A stretch of DNA of 64,000 bases from positions 1 to 64,000 of the forward strand of contig NZ_JABEQC010000011.1 of NCBI RefSeq assembly GCF_013041605.1. Reading direction: 5' to 3'. Below, piece by piece: positions 20,146 to 28,464 of this stretch. The position numbers were made by a program, and so were the translations under genes. Position 1 is the stretch's first letter. The number at the start of each line of letters is the position of its first letter. Below the pieces are notes generated by a model that searched no databases, had not been told where the DNA came from, and saw only the letters and a program-made list of their open reading frames with translations. Origin of the DNA: Vibrio plantisponsor. Lineage in GTDB: Bacteria; Pseudomonadota; Gammaproteobacteria; Enterobacterales; Vibrionaceae.

Positions 20146-21354
20146 TTGAGCGTAACTTCTTCTGTGAAAGAGTCTTCTGTGCAAAGCAAACAGCAAATGA
20201 TTCTACTGACTTTGTTGGTACTGTTTAGTCCGTTGGCAATCGATATTTACTTGCCTGCGTTGCCACAAATCTCGCAAGCGTTTCACGTGGAACATGCCTT
20301 AGCTCAAGATACGATTACTTGGTTCTTATTTGCTATGGGTGTCGGGCAACTGTTTGCTGGCCCTTTGGCGGATAAACTCGGACGTCGAACTGTTGCATTG
20401 GCTGGCGTTAGCATCTACATCTTGAGCGCTTTATTGGCGTGGGGCGCTCAGAGTATTGAGTGGATGCTAATGTCTCGTTTGCTACAAGGATTGGGTGCGT
20501 GTGCAACGTCTGTAGCAGCCTTTGCGACGGTTCGCGATATCTTTGGCCCTGAGCGCAGTGGCAAGATGATCAGCTACCTCAATGGTGCAATTTGCTTTAT
20601 TCCGGCTTTAGCGCCAATTCTGGGAAGCTGGTTAACACAGCAATTTGGCTGGCGTTCTAACTTCAGCTTTATGGCAGGCTTTGGTGTATTTGTTGGATTC
20701 TGGTTGTTGATTCGTATGAAAGAGACCAATCCAAGTACTGAAAAGCAAGCCGTGTTTAAGCTGTCGCGTTACTGGTCTGTGTTAAAAGTCCCTTCATTTT
20801 TGTTCCATGCTTCGCTTTGTATGCTGGCGATGGCGGTTATCTTGGCTTATGTCACTTCAGCCCCTGTGGTTCTAATGGAAAACTTAGGCTTAACCATGAA
20901 TGAGTTTACTTTCTGGTTTGGCATTAACGCTGTGGTTAACATCGCGGCTTGTTTATCTGCTCCTAAGCTGATGGACAAATGGGGAACACATAAAATTCTG
21001 TTCTCTGGAATTGTGATGTTATTAGTGGCTGGTGGCCTGATGGTTGGAATGAAGTCTCAAGGCACGGCTTTAGCCTTTATGCTGCCAATCTTCTTCTCAT
21101 CGGTAGGTTTTGCTTGGATTCTGGGTTCAGCTGCGGGTAAAGCACTGGCTCCGTTTGGCGACAAAGCGGGCACAGCCGCTGCACTGTTGGGTTTGTTCCA
21201 GATGAGTGGTGCTGGTCTTGTGGTAGGCACACTACAACGCTTAGATCTTGAACCGCAGATGATGATTGCACTTCAAATGTGGATTGTTGCCCCTGCGCTG
21301 ATTATTTTGTTGTCTAAAGCAGGCAAAGAGTGGCATCGCTTAGCATTTCAGTGA
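20146..21354 (+). CDS. Bcr/CflA-family drug resistance MFS transporter
   Basis: This is a 12-helix major facilitator with the Bcr/CflA pattern: PLAIDIYLPALPQI in helix 1 and the MFS motif GPLADKLGRR in loop 2-3. It is likely a proton-driven exporter. The start is uncertain: there is no ATG near, TTG 20146 has GGAA six bases upstream, and TTG 20134 or GTG 20164 are possible. About 402 residues from 20146. A parS variant lies inside the coding region. Confidence 0.87.
   Translation: MSVTSSVKESSVQSKQQMILLTLLVLFSPLAIDIYLPALPQISQAFHVEHALAQDTITWFLFAMGVGQLFAGPLADKLGRRTVALAGVSIYILSALLAWGAQSIEWMLMSRLLQGLGACATSVAAFATVRDIFGPERSGKMISYLNGAICFIPALAPILGSWLTQQFGWRSNFSFMAGFGVFVGFWLLIRMKETNPSTEKQAVFKLSRYWSVLKVPSFLFHASLCMLAMAVILAYVTSAPVVLMENLGLTMNEFTFWFGINAVVNIAACLSAPKLMDKWGTHKILFSGIVMLLVAGGLMVGMKSQGTALAFMLPIFFSSVGFAWILGSAAGKALAPFGDKAGTAAALLGLFQMSGAGLVVGTLQRLDLEPQMMIALQMWIVAPALIILLSKAGKEWHRLAFQ
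20279..20294. other. parS-like site (variant)
   Basis: Read on the minus strand it is TGTTCCACGTGAAACG, one mismatch (last base) from the degenerate consensus TGTTNCACGTGAAACA. It lies within the MFS gene 10 kb from the second perfect site, so it is a plausible third ParB site. Confidence 0.65.
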
Positions 21355-21518
21355 TGTGGTTGGCAGGAACAGGAAATAGCAACGCCCCTTACTCATTTGA
21401 ATAGTGAAGAGTTGCAAGGTTTTGTAAATACTCTGAAGTGCTATTTTCTAATCAGGGTAACAGGTGTATATTATTCCGCTCACTATCATTAGAAATAGCG
21501 TCTTGGAATCGAAATACA

Positions 21519-21800
21519 GTGTCCCTAACTACCTATGAAATGGCTCGTATTCTCGAGCAGTTAGAAGAATCACCTGAAAAAGTGATGTTTGGTAAGTTAC
21601 TTAATGAGTTAGGTAATCAAAGCAGTGAGCGTGTACGTAGTGCTGCTAAACAAGTCCCACTACCAGTTCTGCGCGATCTCGTTTATCAATTTCAACAAGT
21701 GATAGATTCGCGTAAAGGCGAGCAAGTCGATTTGCTGGCTAAGCAATTAGCGCAACAAGGTATCTCAGCAGAAGAGCTGATGAACTACCTGAAAAAATAA
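21519..21800 (+). CDS. Small H-NS-N-terminus-like protein, function unknown
   Basis: 93 residues from GTG 21519 (MSLTTYEMARILEQL). The C-terminal half (PLPVLRDLVYQF, then LAKQLAQQGISAEELMNYL) resembles the dimerisation and linker region of H-NS/VicH, which ends in a similar DGID-plus-helix pattern. No DNA-binding domain follows and the protein stops there. It may be a free-standing oligomerisation domain that modulates an H-NS paralogue; this rests on pattern likeness only. ATG 21540 is another possible start, and an in-frame extension to 21438 looks non-coding. A terminator follows immediately. Confidence 0.7.
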   Translation: MSLTTYEMARILEQLEESPEKVMFGKLLNELGNQSSERVRSAAKQVPLPVLRDLVYQFQQVIDSRKGEQVDLLAKQLAQQGISAEELMNYLKK

Positions 21801-21816
21801 TTGATGCTATAACAAG

Positions 21817-21846
21817 AACCCAAGTTTGAAACTTGGGTTTTTTTGT
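21817..21846 (+). terminator. Rho-independent terminator
   Basis: The stem AACCCAAGT / ACTTGGGTT with a five-base loop is followed by seven or more T. It ends the small H-NS-like gene. Confidence 0.9.
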
Positions 21847-21885
21847 CTTTTCTGCTTTTTGAACTTGCTATCTTTTAGCGTCGAT

Positions 21886-22350
21886 TTAAGGAATCACATT
21901 GCGGTTGATAGGGTTCTGTAGCGAGATCAGTGTCTCTGTCGACTGAACTTCGTCAATCGCCTGCAACTTGTCGATCAATACAAACTGCAGTTCTTCAATT
22001 GAACGGCACATCAACTTAACGAAAATACTGTAAGCACCGGTGGTGTAGTAAGCTTCAACCACTTCATCAAGAGCATTGAGCTTTTCCAGTGCAGAATGGT
22101 AATCACGCGCGGCTTTCAGGTTAATACCAATAAAACAGCACACGTCATAGCCGAGCTTCTTGGTATTCACGACAACTTCTGTGCCTTGAATGATATCCGC
22201 AGCTTTCATTTTTTCGATGCGTACGTGAATAGTGGCAGGGCTGACATTAAATTGCTTCGCCATTTCTGCATAGGGCGTACGTGCATCATCCATTAAGATT
22301 TTCAGAATAGCGCGATCAAGCTCGTCGAGCTTTGTAGAGGCGACTTGCAT
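21886..22350 (-). CDS. asnC: AsnC transcriptional regulator
   Basis: This Lrp/AsnC-family protein of 154 residues has an N-terminal helix-turn-helix (YAEMAKQFNVSPATIHVRIEKM) and an RAM ligand domain. Long blocks match E. coli AsnC, such as LGYDVCCFIGI, DEVVEAYYTTGAYSIF and STETLISLQNPI. AsnC activates asnA in response to asparagine; no asnA is in this window. It is divergent from rsmJ. Confidence 0.94.
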   Translation of the reverse strand: MQVASTKLDELDRAILKILMDDARTPYAEMAKQFNVSPATIHVRIEKMKAADIIQGTEVVVNTKKLGYDVCCFIGINLKAARDYHSALEKLNALDEVVEAYYTTGAYSIFVKLMCRSIEELQFVLIDKLQAIDEVQSTETLISLQNPINRNVIP

Positions 22351-22474
22351 ACAGGTTCCTAGTTCACTTATTCAACGAAGATTCTTCCGCATCTTATCAC
22401 ACTGAAACCTTAGGTTTCTGATGAAAATCCGCTACACTGGCAGCGATTTTTGAAACTCATTATGGAATGACACT

Positions 22475-23263
22475 TTGCAGCTACAACTGATTTGTGAAGC
22501 CCCTGAACGCGCTTCTGAGCTTGATGAAATAGCAACTCGCTGGAAGCTTACACACAGTGACGAAAGCGTTTTTGCGCTGGTACTCACCAGCGAGCAATTA
22601 GAACTGCGTAAAGTTGATGAACCTAAGCTGGGAGCCATCTTCGTTGATTGGGTCTCCGGGGCGGTGGCGCATCGTCGTAAGTTTGGTGGCGGTAAAGGTC
22701 AATCCATTGCAAAAGCAGCAGGGCTCAATAAAGGTGCCACACCTACGGTGCTGGATGGAACGGCAGGCTTAGGTCGAGATGCATTTGTTTTAGCCTCTTT
22801 GGGCTGCAAAGTACAAATGGTTGAGCGCCATCCTGTGGTTGCGGCATTGTTGGATGATGGATTAAATCGAGCCAAGCAGGACAGTGAAATTGGTGGTTGG
22901 GTTTCAGAGCGCGTGACGCTGCTGCACGCATCCAGTCACGATGCGCTCAATAAATTAGCCAATGACGAAAGCTTCGTTCGCCCAGATGTGGTGTATCTCG
23001 ATCCTATGTATCCTCATCCTGAGAACAAAAAGAAAAGCGCTTTGGTTAAGAAAGAGATGCGCGTATTCCAGTCGCTTGTCGGCGCAGATAACGACGCTGA
23101 CGCGCTATTAGAACCCGCATTGCAACTTGCGACTAAACGAGTAGTGGTGAAGCGTCCTGATTACGCAAATTGGCTGGCAGAGCAAAAGCCAAGTATGGCA
23201 ATAGAAACCAAAAAGAACCGCTTTGATGTTTATGTGATTGCAGCGATGACGGACGAAAAATAA
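22475..23263 (+). CDS. rsmJ: 16S rRNA m2G1516 methyltransferase RsmJ
   Basis: SAM-dependent methyltransferase of 262 residues with the SAM motif [16 protein letters not shown], the acceptor motif DPMYPHP and the family block [19 protein letters not shown]. It methylates guanine 1516 of 16S rRNA. The start is TTG with GGA eight bases before; the two nearby ATGs are out of frame. A rare start may keep expression low. Confidence 0.93.
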   Translation: MQLQLICEAPERASELDEIATRWKLTHSDESVFALVLTSEQLELRKVDEPKLGAIFVDWVSGAVAHRRKFGGGKGQSIAKAAGLNKGATPTVLDGTAGLGRDAFVLASLGCKVQMVERHPVVAALLDDGLNRAKQDSEIGGWVSERVTLLHASSHDALNKLANDESFVRPDVVYLDPMYPHPENKKKSALVKKEMRVFQSLVGADNDADALLEPALQLATKRVVVKRPDYANWLAEQKPSMAIETKKNRFDVYVIAAMTDEK

Positions 23264-23305
23264 CAGGCGGAAACATCAGACGAAAACAGCTGACGAATAG
23301 CACGC

Positions 23306-23358
23306 TTGCCTTTTTATTAGCAGAGGGTTATATATAACCAAGAATCATTATCATTTTT
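23306..23358 (+). promoter_or_regulatory. Promoter with overlapping Fur box
   Basis: The -35 TTGCCT (23306-23311) and -10 TATATA (23329-23334) are 17 bases apart. AAGAATCATTATCATTTTT (23340-23358) matches the 19-bp Fur consensus at 14 positions when read on the minus strand and covers the expected start of transcription, so iron-dependent repression is likely. Confidence 0.65.
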
Positions 23359-23372
23359 GTTTGGTTGTATTT

Positions 23373-23756
23373 ATGGCTCAGCGTTTATGTAAATTAAGTC
23401 GTCACGATATCACTGCTTCGTTGTCAGATATTCATCGAATCGTTGCTGCACCTAAGTACTTATGTCGCTCGTGCGCGCGTTCATCTTCCGACAAAAAGAG
23501 ATTGTGCAAACCTCAGGCTTTTTCTGTAAATGCTCCGGTTGCGAAAGAAAGTACTACCGTTGACAAGAGCAGCAAAGCGGCGTTAAAAGTTGCTAAGAAA
23601 ACGCTTAAAGCGCAGAAAAAATATCAGAAGAAACTGGAAAAAGTGCTGAAAAAACAACGCAAGCTTGCCAAGAAACAGCAAGCACTGCAGTTGAAGTTTG
23701 CCAAGTTAAATCAGGCAACAAGCAGTGAGTATTCACTTACTTCTCAGTATCACTAA
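23373..23756 (+). CDS. Small lysine-rich protein, probably iron regulated
   Basis: I do not recognise this 127-residue family. The N-terminal half has four cysteines including a CRSC pair (LCRSC) and a further KRLCKP, which could bind metal. The C-terminal half is an almost pure Lys/Gln/Leu helix (repeats of KKxxK, likely a basic coiled coil). There is no signal peptide. The Fur box over its promoter suggests expression under iron limitation. An upstream in-frame GTG/ATG at 23361 is less likely. A terminator shared with the convergent transporter follows. Confidence 0.75.
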   Translation: MAQRLCKLSRHDITASLSDIHRIVAAPKYLCRSCARSSSDKKRLCKPQAFSVNAPVAKESTTVDKSSKAALKVAKKTLKAQKKYQKKLEKVLKKQRKLAKKQQALQLKFAKLNQATSSEYSLTSQYH

Positions 23757-23780
23757 CGGCTACTTAAAGCCTCAAATACA

Positions 23781-23815
23781 AAAACGCCATCAGCTTAACC
23801 TGATGGGCGTTTTGC
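23781..23815. terminator. Bidirectional terminator
   Basis: AAAACGCC-ATCAG and CTGAT-GGGCGTTTT form a stem with one bulged G around CTTAAC. It separates the convergent lysine-rich protein and EamA genes. Confidence 0.8.
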
Positions 23816-23854
23816 TATGCGATTCTTTCTTACCAGTGTTTGATCAGCCAGTGT

Positions 23855-24742
23855 TTAAGCGCTTTCGGCTTCTTTGTAGCTTTGAGCAACTTTACGTTTC
23901 ACCCAAGTTTCGTTAACCCACAGTGAGAACAAAATGATGATGCCGCCAATAGTCAGACGAGCGACATCCACATCTCGGTTCCAAATAACGATGTTGACGA
24001 TTAAACCTGCTGGAACCAAAGCGTTATTCATGATCGCCAATGCACCCGCGTTAACTAAACACGCGCCCTTGTTCCACACGAAATAACCTAGACCAGATGC
24101 AATCACACCAAGGTAAATCAGAATGCCCCATTGTAGTGAGGTAGTTGGTAGCTTCGCTGGGTTGCCTAAAAGCGCGAACGCTACGGTTGCCACAACCAGT
24201 GCGCCTAAGTAGAAATAACCAAATACCGTGCGTTGAGGAAGCTCTACGCTTTGGTTTTCCATAACATATTTATAAGCCACCTGACCGATTGCAAAACAGA
24301 GGTTAGCACCTTGCACAACAAAGAAGCCAATCACGAAGTTCTCATTGATACCTGCAAACTTAATGAACACCGCACCCGCTACCGCGATAGCGGCCGTAAC
24401 CAGATACCACGGAGAGAAACGTGCTTTAAGCAAATCGTAAATCAAAGTGACGTAAATAGGTGTGAATACGGTAAACAGTAATACTTCTGGAACAGAGAGC
24501 AGTAAAAACGATTGGTAGTAGAAGCAGTACATCAATCCAAGTTGGATACCACCGATAGACATTAACTGAACAATCAGTTTTTTTGGTACTTGCTTGAATT
24601 TCAAAAACGGTAGGAAGACAACGCTTGCCAGTGCAACGCGCATGAACACTGAGAACCAAGAGTCAACCTGACCCGCCAGATAAACGCCGATCAGGCTAAA
24701 TGAAAATGCCCAAAGTAGGGTAACTGCAGATAAATAAAACAT
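23855..24742 (-). CDS. EamA/DMT-family transporter
   Basis: 295 residues with about ten membrane segments in two EamA repeats, a first one ending near FAGINENFVI and a second starting near GFFVVQGANLCFAIGQ. The family exports metabolites or amino acids; the substrate cannot be read from sequence. The second-repeat features (YLGVIASGLGYFVWNKG) fit carboxylate/amino acid exporters of the YdcZ/RhaT clan. It stands alone between two terminator-bounded genes. Confidence 0.87.
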   Translation of the reverse strand: MFYLSAVTLLWAFSFSLIGVYLAGQVDSWFSVFMRVALASVVFLPFLKFKQVPKKLIVQLMSIGGIQLGLMYCFYYQSFLLLSVPEVLLFTVFTPIYVTLIYDLLKARFSPWYLVTAAIAVAGAVFIKFAGINENFVIGFFVVQGANLCFAIGQVAYKYVMENQSVELPQRTVFGYFYLGALVVATVAFALLGNPAKLPTTSLQWGILIYLGVIASGLGYFVWNKGACLVNAGALAIMNNALVPAGLIVNIVIWNRDVDVARLTIGGIIILFSLWVNETWVKRKVAQSYKEAESA

Positions 24743-24809
24743 AATCCCGGATATTTCTATAAGTGGATGTTTGAAATTATCCGCAGTCTATCTGATTTAT
24801 TATTGCTCG

Positions 24810-25235
24810 TCAGTCATTAAGTGGTACTACCAACATGTCGACAGGTGAACAATTTATGAGCTGTCTTGTTGAGGAGAGTAACTTGCTCCAAAAATCTTGG
24901 TGATGGCCACAAACCACAAGGTCAATATTGAACTCATTGATGGTGTCACACAGCTCATTACTCAAGTCACCACTGCCCACTAAAGTGTGGTTGATCGGGT
25001 AATTCGCGTGATCAGCCAGTTCTTTTAACTGAGCTTGCGATGCTTCCATCGCGTGGTGCTGAGTTTCCGCCAAATTGATATCAATTAGTCCGGTATACAG
25101 CTCGGCATAGTTGACGTCGATATGGATAAACGAAACAGCAGCATTGAGAGGTGTCGCGAGCGCAACGGCTTTTTCTACCAGCAATTTGCTGTCTTCAGAT
25201 AGGTCAACAGCTACTAAGATATGTTTATAGCTCAT
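24810..25235 (-). CDS. uspA: Universal stress protein A
   Basis: The 141-residue UspA fold begins [24 protein letters not shown], with [18 protein letters not shown] and [16 protein letters not shown] almost as in E. coli UspA. It is a cytoplasmic dimer induced by growth arrest. It is divergent from ftnA and close to uspB, as in other Vibrio and partly in E. coli, where uspA and uspB are also neighbours. Confidence 0.95.
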   Translation of the reverse strand: MSYKHILVAVDLSEDSKLLVEKAVALATPLNAAVSFIHIDVNYAELYTGLIDINLAETQHHAMEASQAQLKELADHANYPINHTLVGSGDLSNELCDTINEFNIDLVVCGHHQDFWSKLLSSTRQLINCSPVDMLVVPLND

Positions 25236-25350
25236 GATGCCTTCTCCATTTAATAGTCCTCAAGTCAGGTTAATTAAACTTTAGCACCTAGTTAGAAACA
25301 ATTTTGCCATGATGATCTCATATCCATGCTGAATGAAGGGGCGGCTCAAA

Positions 25351-25379
25351 CTAACAAATAATAATGATCGTGTTATAGT
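25351..25379 (+). promoter_or_regulatory. Putative ftnA promoter
   Basis: CTAACA (25351-25356), a 17-base spacer and TATAGT (25374-25379) lie about 36 bases upstream of the ferritin ATG. This is a moderate match to sigma-70. Confidence 0.45.
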
Positions 25380-25414
25380 GACTTCCAGTTTGCACAATGA
25401 TTTAGGAGCGTCTT

Positions 25415-25942
25415 ATGCTTTCACAAACGATGGTTGATCAATTGAATGATCAAATTAACCTCGAATTTTTCTCATCCAATCTATACTTACAAATGAGTGC
25501 TTGGTGTGAAGATAAAGGATTCGAAGGAGCAGCTGAGTTTTTAAGAGTTCACGCGGCAGAAGAAATGCAGCACATGCAAAGACTGTTTACTTATGTCAGC
25601 GAAACGGGCTCACTGCCGATTTTAGGCGCGATTGAGGCTCCTCGACATAACTTTGCAAGCTTAGGTGATGTGTTCCGTGAAACCTACGAACATGAGCAAA
25701 TGATTACAGAAAAAATCAACAAATTGGCTCATGCGGCATTCACATCGCAAGACTACTCAACATTTAACTTCCTTCAGTGGTACGTTGCGGAGCAACATGA
25801 AGAAGAGAAGTTGTTTAAAGGGATTTTAGACAAGCTAGAACTGGTTGGTGAAGATGGTAAAGCGTTGTTCTTTATCGACAAAGATCTAGCTGCTTTGGCA
25901 CAAAAAGGCTCATCTTCGGTAATGGATGCCCCTGCTGCTTAA
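25415..25942 (+). CDS. ftnA: Ferritin FtnA
   Basis: Non-haem ferritin of 175 residues. The ferroxidase ligands are in place: Glu17, Glu50, His53, and the later Glu cluster EQHEEEK. It stores iron as a 24-mer with oxidation of Fe(II). GGAG lies close before the ATG. The gene is in the stress/iron neighbourhood (uspA, uspB). Confidence 0.96.
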   Translation: MLSQTMVDQLNDQINLEFFSSNLYLQMSAWCEDKGFEGAAEFLRVHAAEEMQHMQRLFTYVSETGSLPILGAIEAPRHNFASLGDVFRETYEHEQMITEKINKLAHAAFTSQDYSTFNFLQWYVAEQHEEEKLFKGILDKLELVGEDGKALFFIDKDLAALAQKGSSSVMDAPAA

Positions 25943-25950
25943 TTGCAGTA

Positions 25951-25979
25951 AAAAGACTCTAAACACGATCGTCTTTTTC
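25951..25979 (+). terminator. Likely terminator after ftnA
   Basis: AAAAGAC and GTCTTTT pair across a 13-base loop, with a T-run. It is weaker than the others in the window. Confidence 0.55.
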
Positions 25980-26018
25980 TCCGGGTAGCCCTCTTACTTT
26001 GGATGTAGGGAGGAAAAG

Positions 26019-26342
26019 ATGATCAGTGGAGATACCATTCTACTAGCGCTAATGATTGTTACTGGTATTAACGTAGCAAGATACCTTACCGCGCTGCGAG
26101 CTCTGATTTATATCATGCGAGAAGCTCATCCGTTGCTTTATCAACAAGTTGATGGACGGGGATTTTTCACCACACATGGCAACATGTCTAAACAGGTTCG
26201 CCTATATCACTACTTGAAAAGTAAAGAGTACCTTCATCACCATGATGAAGTGTTTACTGGCAAGTGCGATCGTGTGCGTGAGCTTTTCATTCTCTCTTCG
26301 TCTCTCGTGGTGTTTACCTCAGTGGTTGCGTTTATGCTCTAG
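26019..26342 (+). CDS. uspB: Universal stress protein B
   Basis: 107 residues with a membrane segment at each end ([36 protein letters not shown]) and the central block [16 protein letters not shown] characteristic of UspB. It is a stationary-phase membrane protein linked to ethanol tolerance in E. coli. GGAGG precedes the ATG. Confidence 0.94.
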   Translation: MISGDTILLALMIVTGINVARYLTALRALIYIMREAHPLLYQQVDGRGFFTTHGNMSKQVRLYHYLKSKEYLHHHDEVFTGKCDRVRELFILSSSLVVFTSVVAFML

Positions 26343-26435
26343 ATGAACTTCTGCGCTTTTTTGAAGAATAGAAGTTTGGATAAACGCATTGGTAAGAGTG
26401 AACGTTTACCGTTAAAATGCCGCTTCAAGTGAGTG

Positions 26436-26463
26436 AGGACGTACCGCTGTACGTCCTTTTTTA
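26436..26463 (+). terminator. Terminator after uspB
   Basis: The stem AGGACGTAC / GTACGTCCT with loop CGCT is followed by a T-run. Confidence 0.9.
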
Positions 26464-26531
26464 TTGCCTGTTCTTGCTAATAACATAGTTCTAGACGGGT
26501 AGAGTTCTGATTACTGGCATTGGTATGAGTC

Positions 26532-27719
26532 ATGAGTGAAAAAGTAGATGTTGTCATCATAGGCGCCGGAGCGGCTGGCCTAATGTGTGCTGCTCAAGCC
26601 GGAAAACGTGGACGCCGTGTGATGGTGATTGATCATGCGAAAAAACCAGGACGTAAGATCCTTATCTCCGGTGGTGGTCGCTGCAACTTCACTAACTACG
26701 ATGTCTCGGCTCAAAACTACCTTTGCCGTAATCCGCACTTCGTGAAATCCGCGCTTTCGCAGTATACCAACTGGGATTTCATCTCGATGGTGAGTAAGTA
26801 TGGTATTGAGTTCGAAGAGCGATCTCATGGTCAGCTTTTCTGTTTAGACTCGGCGAAAGATATCGTCAAAATGCTGCTTGAAGAGTGCGACCTTCCAAAC
26901 ATTAGTCAGCGCTATCAAGTCGAGACGCTCGATATTCAAAAAACCGAACAAGGTTTCTTGTTGCACACCACACAGGGCGACATTGAGTGTGAGTCTTTGG
27001 TTGTGGCGACCGGTGGTCTTTCAATGCCAAAGCTAGGAGCAACACCGTTTGGTTACAAGATTGCTGAGCAGTTTGGTTTACCTGTTATTTCCACTACCGC
27101 AGGCTTAGTACCTTTTACTCTGCATGTTGAAGACAAAGACGCATTAGCGGAGCTTTCGGGTATCGCTGTTCCCGCTGAAATTCAGGCAGAATGCGGAAAA
27201 AGCTTTAAAGAAGCGCTACTGTTTACCCATCGTGGCTTATCTGGCCCGTCAGTTTTGCAGATTTCTTCGTACTGGAAGCCGGGACAAGCTGTTACCATTA
27301 ACTTAGTGCCTGAAGTCGATGTCGATGAGTTATTAACTCGTTCCCGAGAAAAGCACCCGAACCAGACACTGAAAAACACCTTAGCGCGCGTACTGCCTAA
27401 GCGTTTAGTGGAAGTGTTTATCGAACGTAAGTTGCTGGTAGACAAGCCTCTCAAACAGTTCAATCCGAAAGAGCTGGAAGCAATTAGAGAGACTTTAGAA
27501 CAGTGGCGTGTGGTACCAAACGGAACAGAAGGCTATCGAACGGCTGAAGTGACCCTTGGCGGCGTGGACACCGATGTTCTTTCTTCTAAAACGATGGAAT
27601 GCAAAGACATCAAAGGTCTGTATTTCGCTGGTGAAGTAATGGATGTGACTGGCTGGCTCGGTGGTTATAACTTCCAATGGGCATGGTCAAGCGGCTATGT
27701 TGCTGGGCTGAACGTATAA
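26532..27719 (+). CDS. HI0933/YhiN-family flavoprotein
   Basis: 395 residues with the FAD motif VVIIGAGAAGLMCA at the N-terminus, the family signature GGGRCNFTNYD, and a C-terminal GLYFAGEVMDVTGWLGGYNFQWAWSSG. It is a predicted NAD(P)/FAD oxidoreductase of unknown physiological substrate (E. coli yhiN). In E. coli yhiN also lies near uspB/uspA with pitA between; pitA is absent here. Confidence 0.9.
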   Translation: MSEKVDVVIIGAGAAGLMCAAQAGKRGRRVMVIDHAKKPGRKILISGGGRCNFTNYDVSAQNYLCRNPHFVKSALSQYTNWDFISMVSKYGIEFEERSHGQLFCLDSAKDIVKMLLEECDLPNISQRYQVETLDIQKTEQGFLLHTTQGDIECESLVVATGGLSMPKLGATPFGYKIAEQFGLPVISTTAGLVPFTLHVEDKDALAELSGIAVPAEIQAECGKSFKEALLFTHRGLSGPSVLQISSYWKPGQAVTINLVPEVDVDELLTRSREKHPNQTLKNTLARVLPKRLVEVFIERKLLVDKPLKQFNPKELEAIRETLEQWRVVPNGTEGYRTAEVTLGGVDTDVLSSKTMECKDIKGLYFAGEVMDVTGWLGGYNFQWAWSSGYVAGLNV

Positions 27720-27737
27720 AATCGCTGTTGAAATATT

Positions 27738-27777
27738 TAACCCCCGCAGAGTGTTATTCAGTGAATTGCGGGGTTTA
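27738..27777. terminator. Bidirectional terminator
   Basis: CCCCGCA and TGCGGGG pair across a 19-base loop with A/T runs outside the stem. It lies between the convergent flavoprotein and PilZ genes. Confidence 0.7.
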
Positions 27778-28167
27778 TTTGTTCTCTACCAGTTGAGAGT
27801 TCTTGGGAAACACGTTGGGATGGTGCTTACGCATATATCTTTGCTCGGCAATCATCTCTTTGAATGACAGGCCTTCCGATAGCAGGAAAATCACTTCATT
27901 ACCGACCGCTCTCAGTACTTTGCCTTTAACTGGAATATTGGTGTCAAAGGCATTGAGAAGAATTTCACCTTCAACAGTGTCGTTGGGACTAAACAAAGAA
28001 GTATCACGCACAATCACACGCATGCCCTGTTCCGATATTTCGCTGACTTTGAACTCTTTGCTTTGAACTCGGAATGTAGGCATGGCGACTTTGGTCTTGT
28101 AACTTAGACGAAAATATTGTCTTTGCTCGGTGTGATTCGTCATCTTAGTTAATTTGGCTTTAGCCAC
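27775..28167 (-). CDS. PilZ-domain protein
   Basis: 130 residues, a single PilZ domain. The c-di-GMP-binding RxxxR motif is present as RQYFR. The second motif, normally D/NxSxxG, reads EISEQG, so Glu replaces the usual acidic/amide residue and binding may be altered. It is a possible effector for c-di-GMP such as that made by the GGDEF protein at 441-1586, but that link is only inferred. The start GTG 28167 is uncertain; ATG 28143 (MTNHTEQRQYFRL) is an alternative. Confidence 0.85.
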   Translation of the reverse strand: MAKAKLTKMTNHTEQRQYFRLSYKTKVAMPTFRVQSKEFKVSEISEQGMRVIVRDTSLFSPNDTVEGEILLNAFDTNIPVKGKVLRAVGNEVIFLLSEGLSFKEMIAEQRYMRKHHPNVFPKNSQLVENK

Positions 28168-28464
28168 TCTTCAAAATTAGGTTAGACGCAGCAGAACATT
28201 TTTCTCTGCTTAGTTAGTTAAAGTTTATCTACTTTTCCTGATTTTTCGAAGCGAGTTATCTATTAATCAGTCATTCTTTAGGATGTTTGGTAATATCGCG
28301 AAGGATTATTCCATCCAATCGCCTTAAGTAAAAATGATTTGTGTAATAAATAGCGACAGAGCGTAGCCAGAAAGATAGATCTCACATGGTATTTTCTTTT
28401 GTACATTGAAAATATAGTACTCTCTACTTTAATTAACCTTGGTTAACACAAAAACTATAACTAT

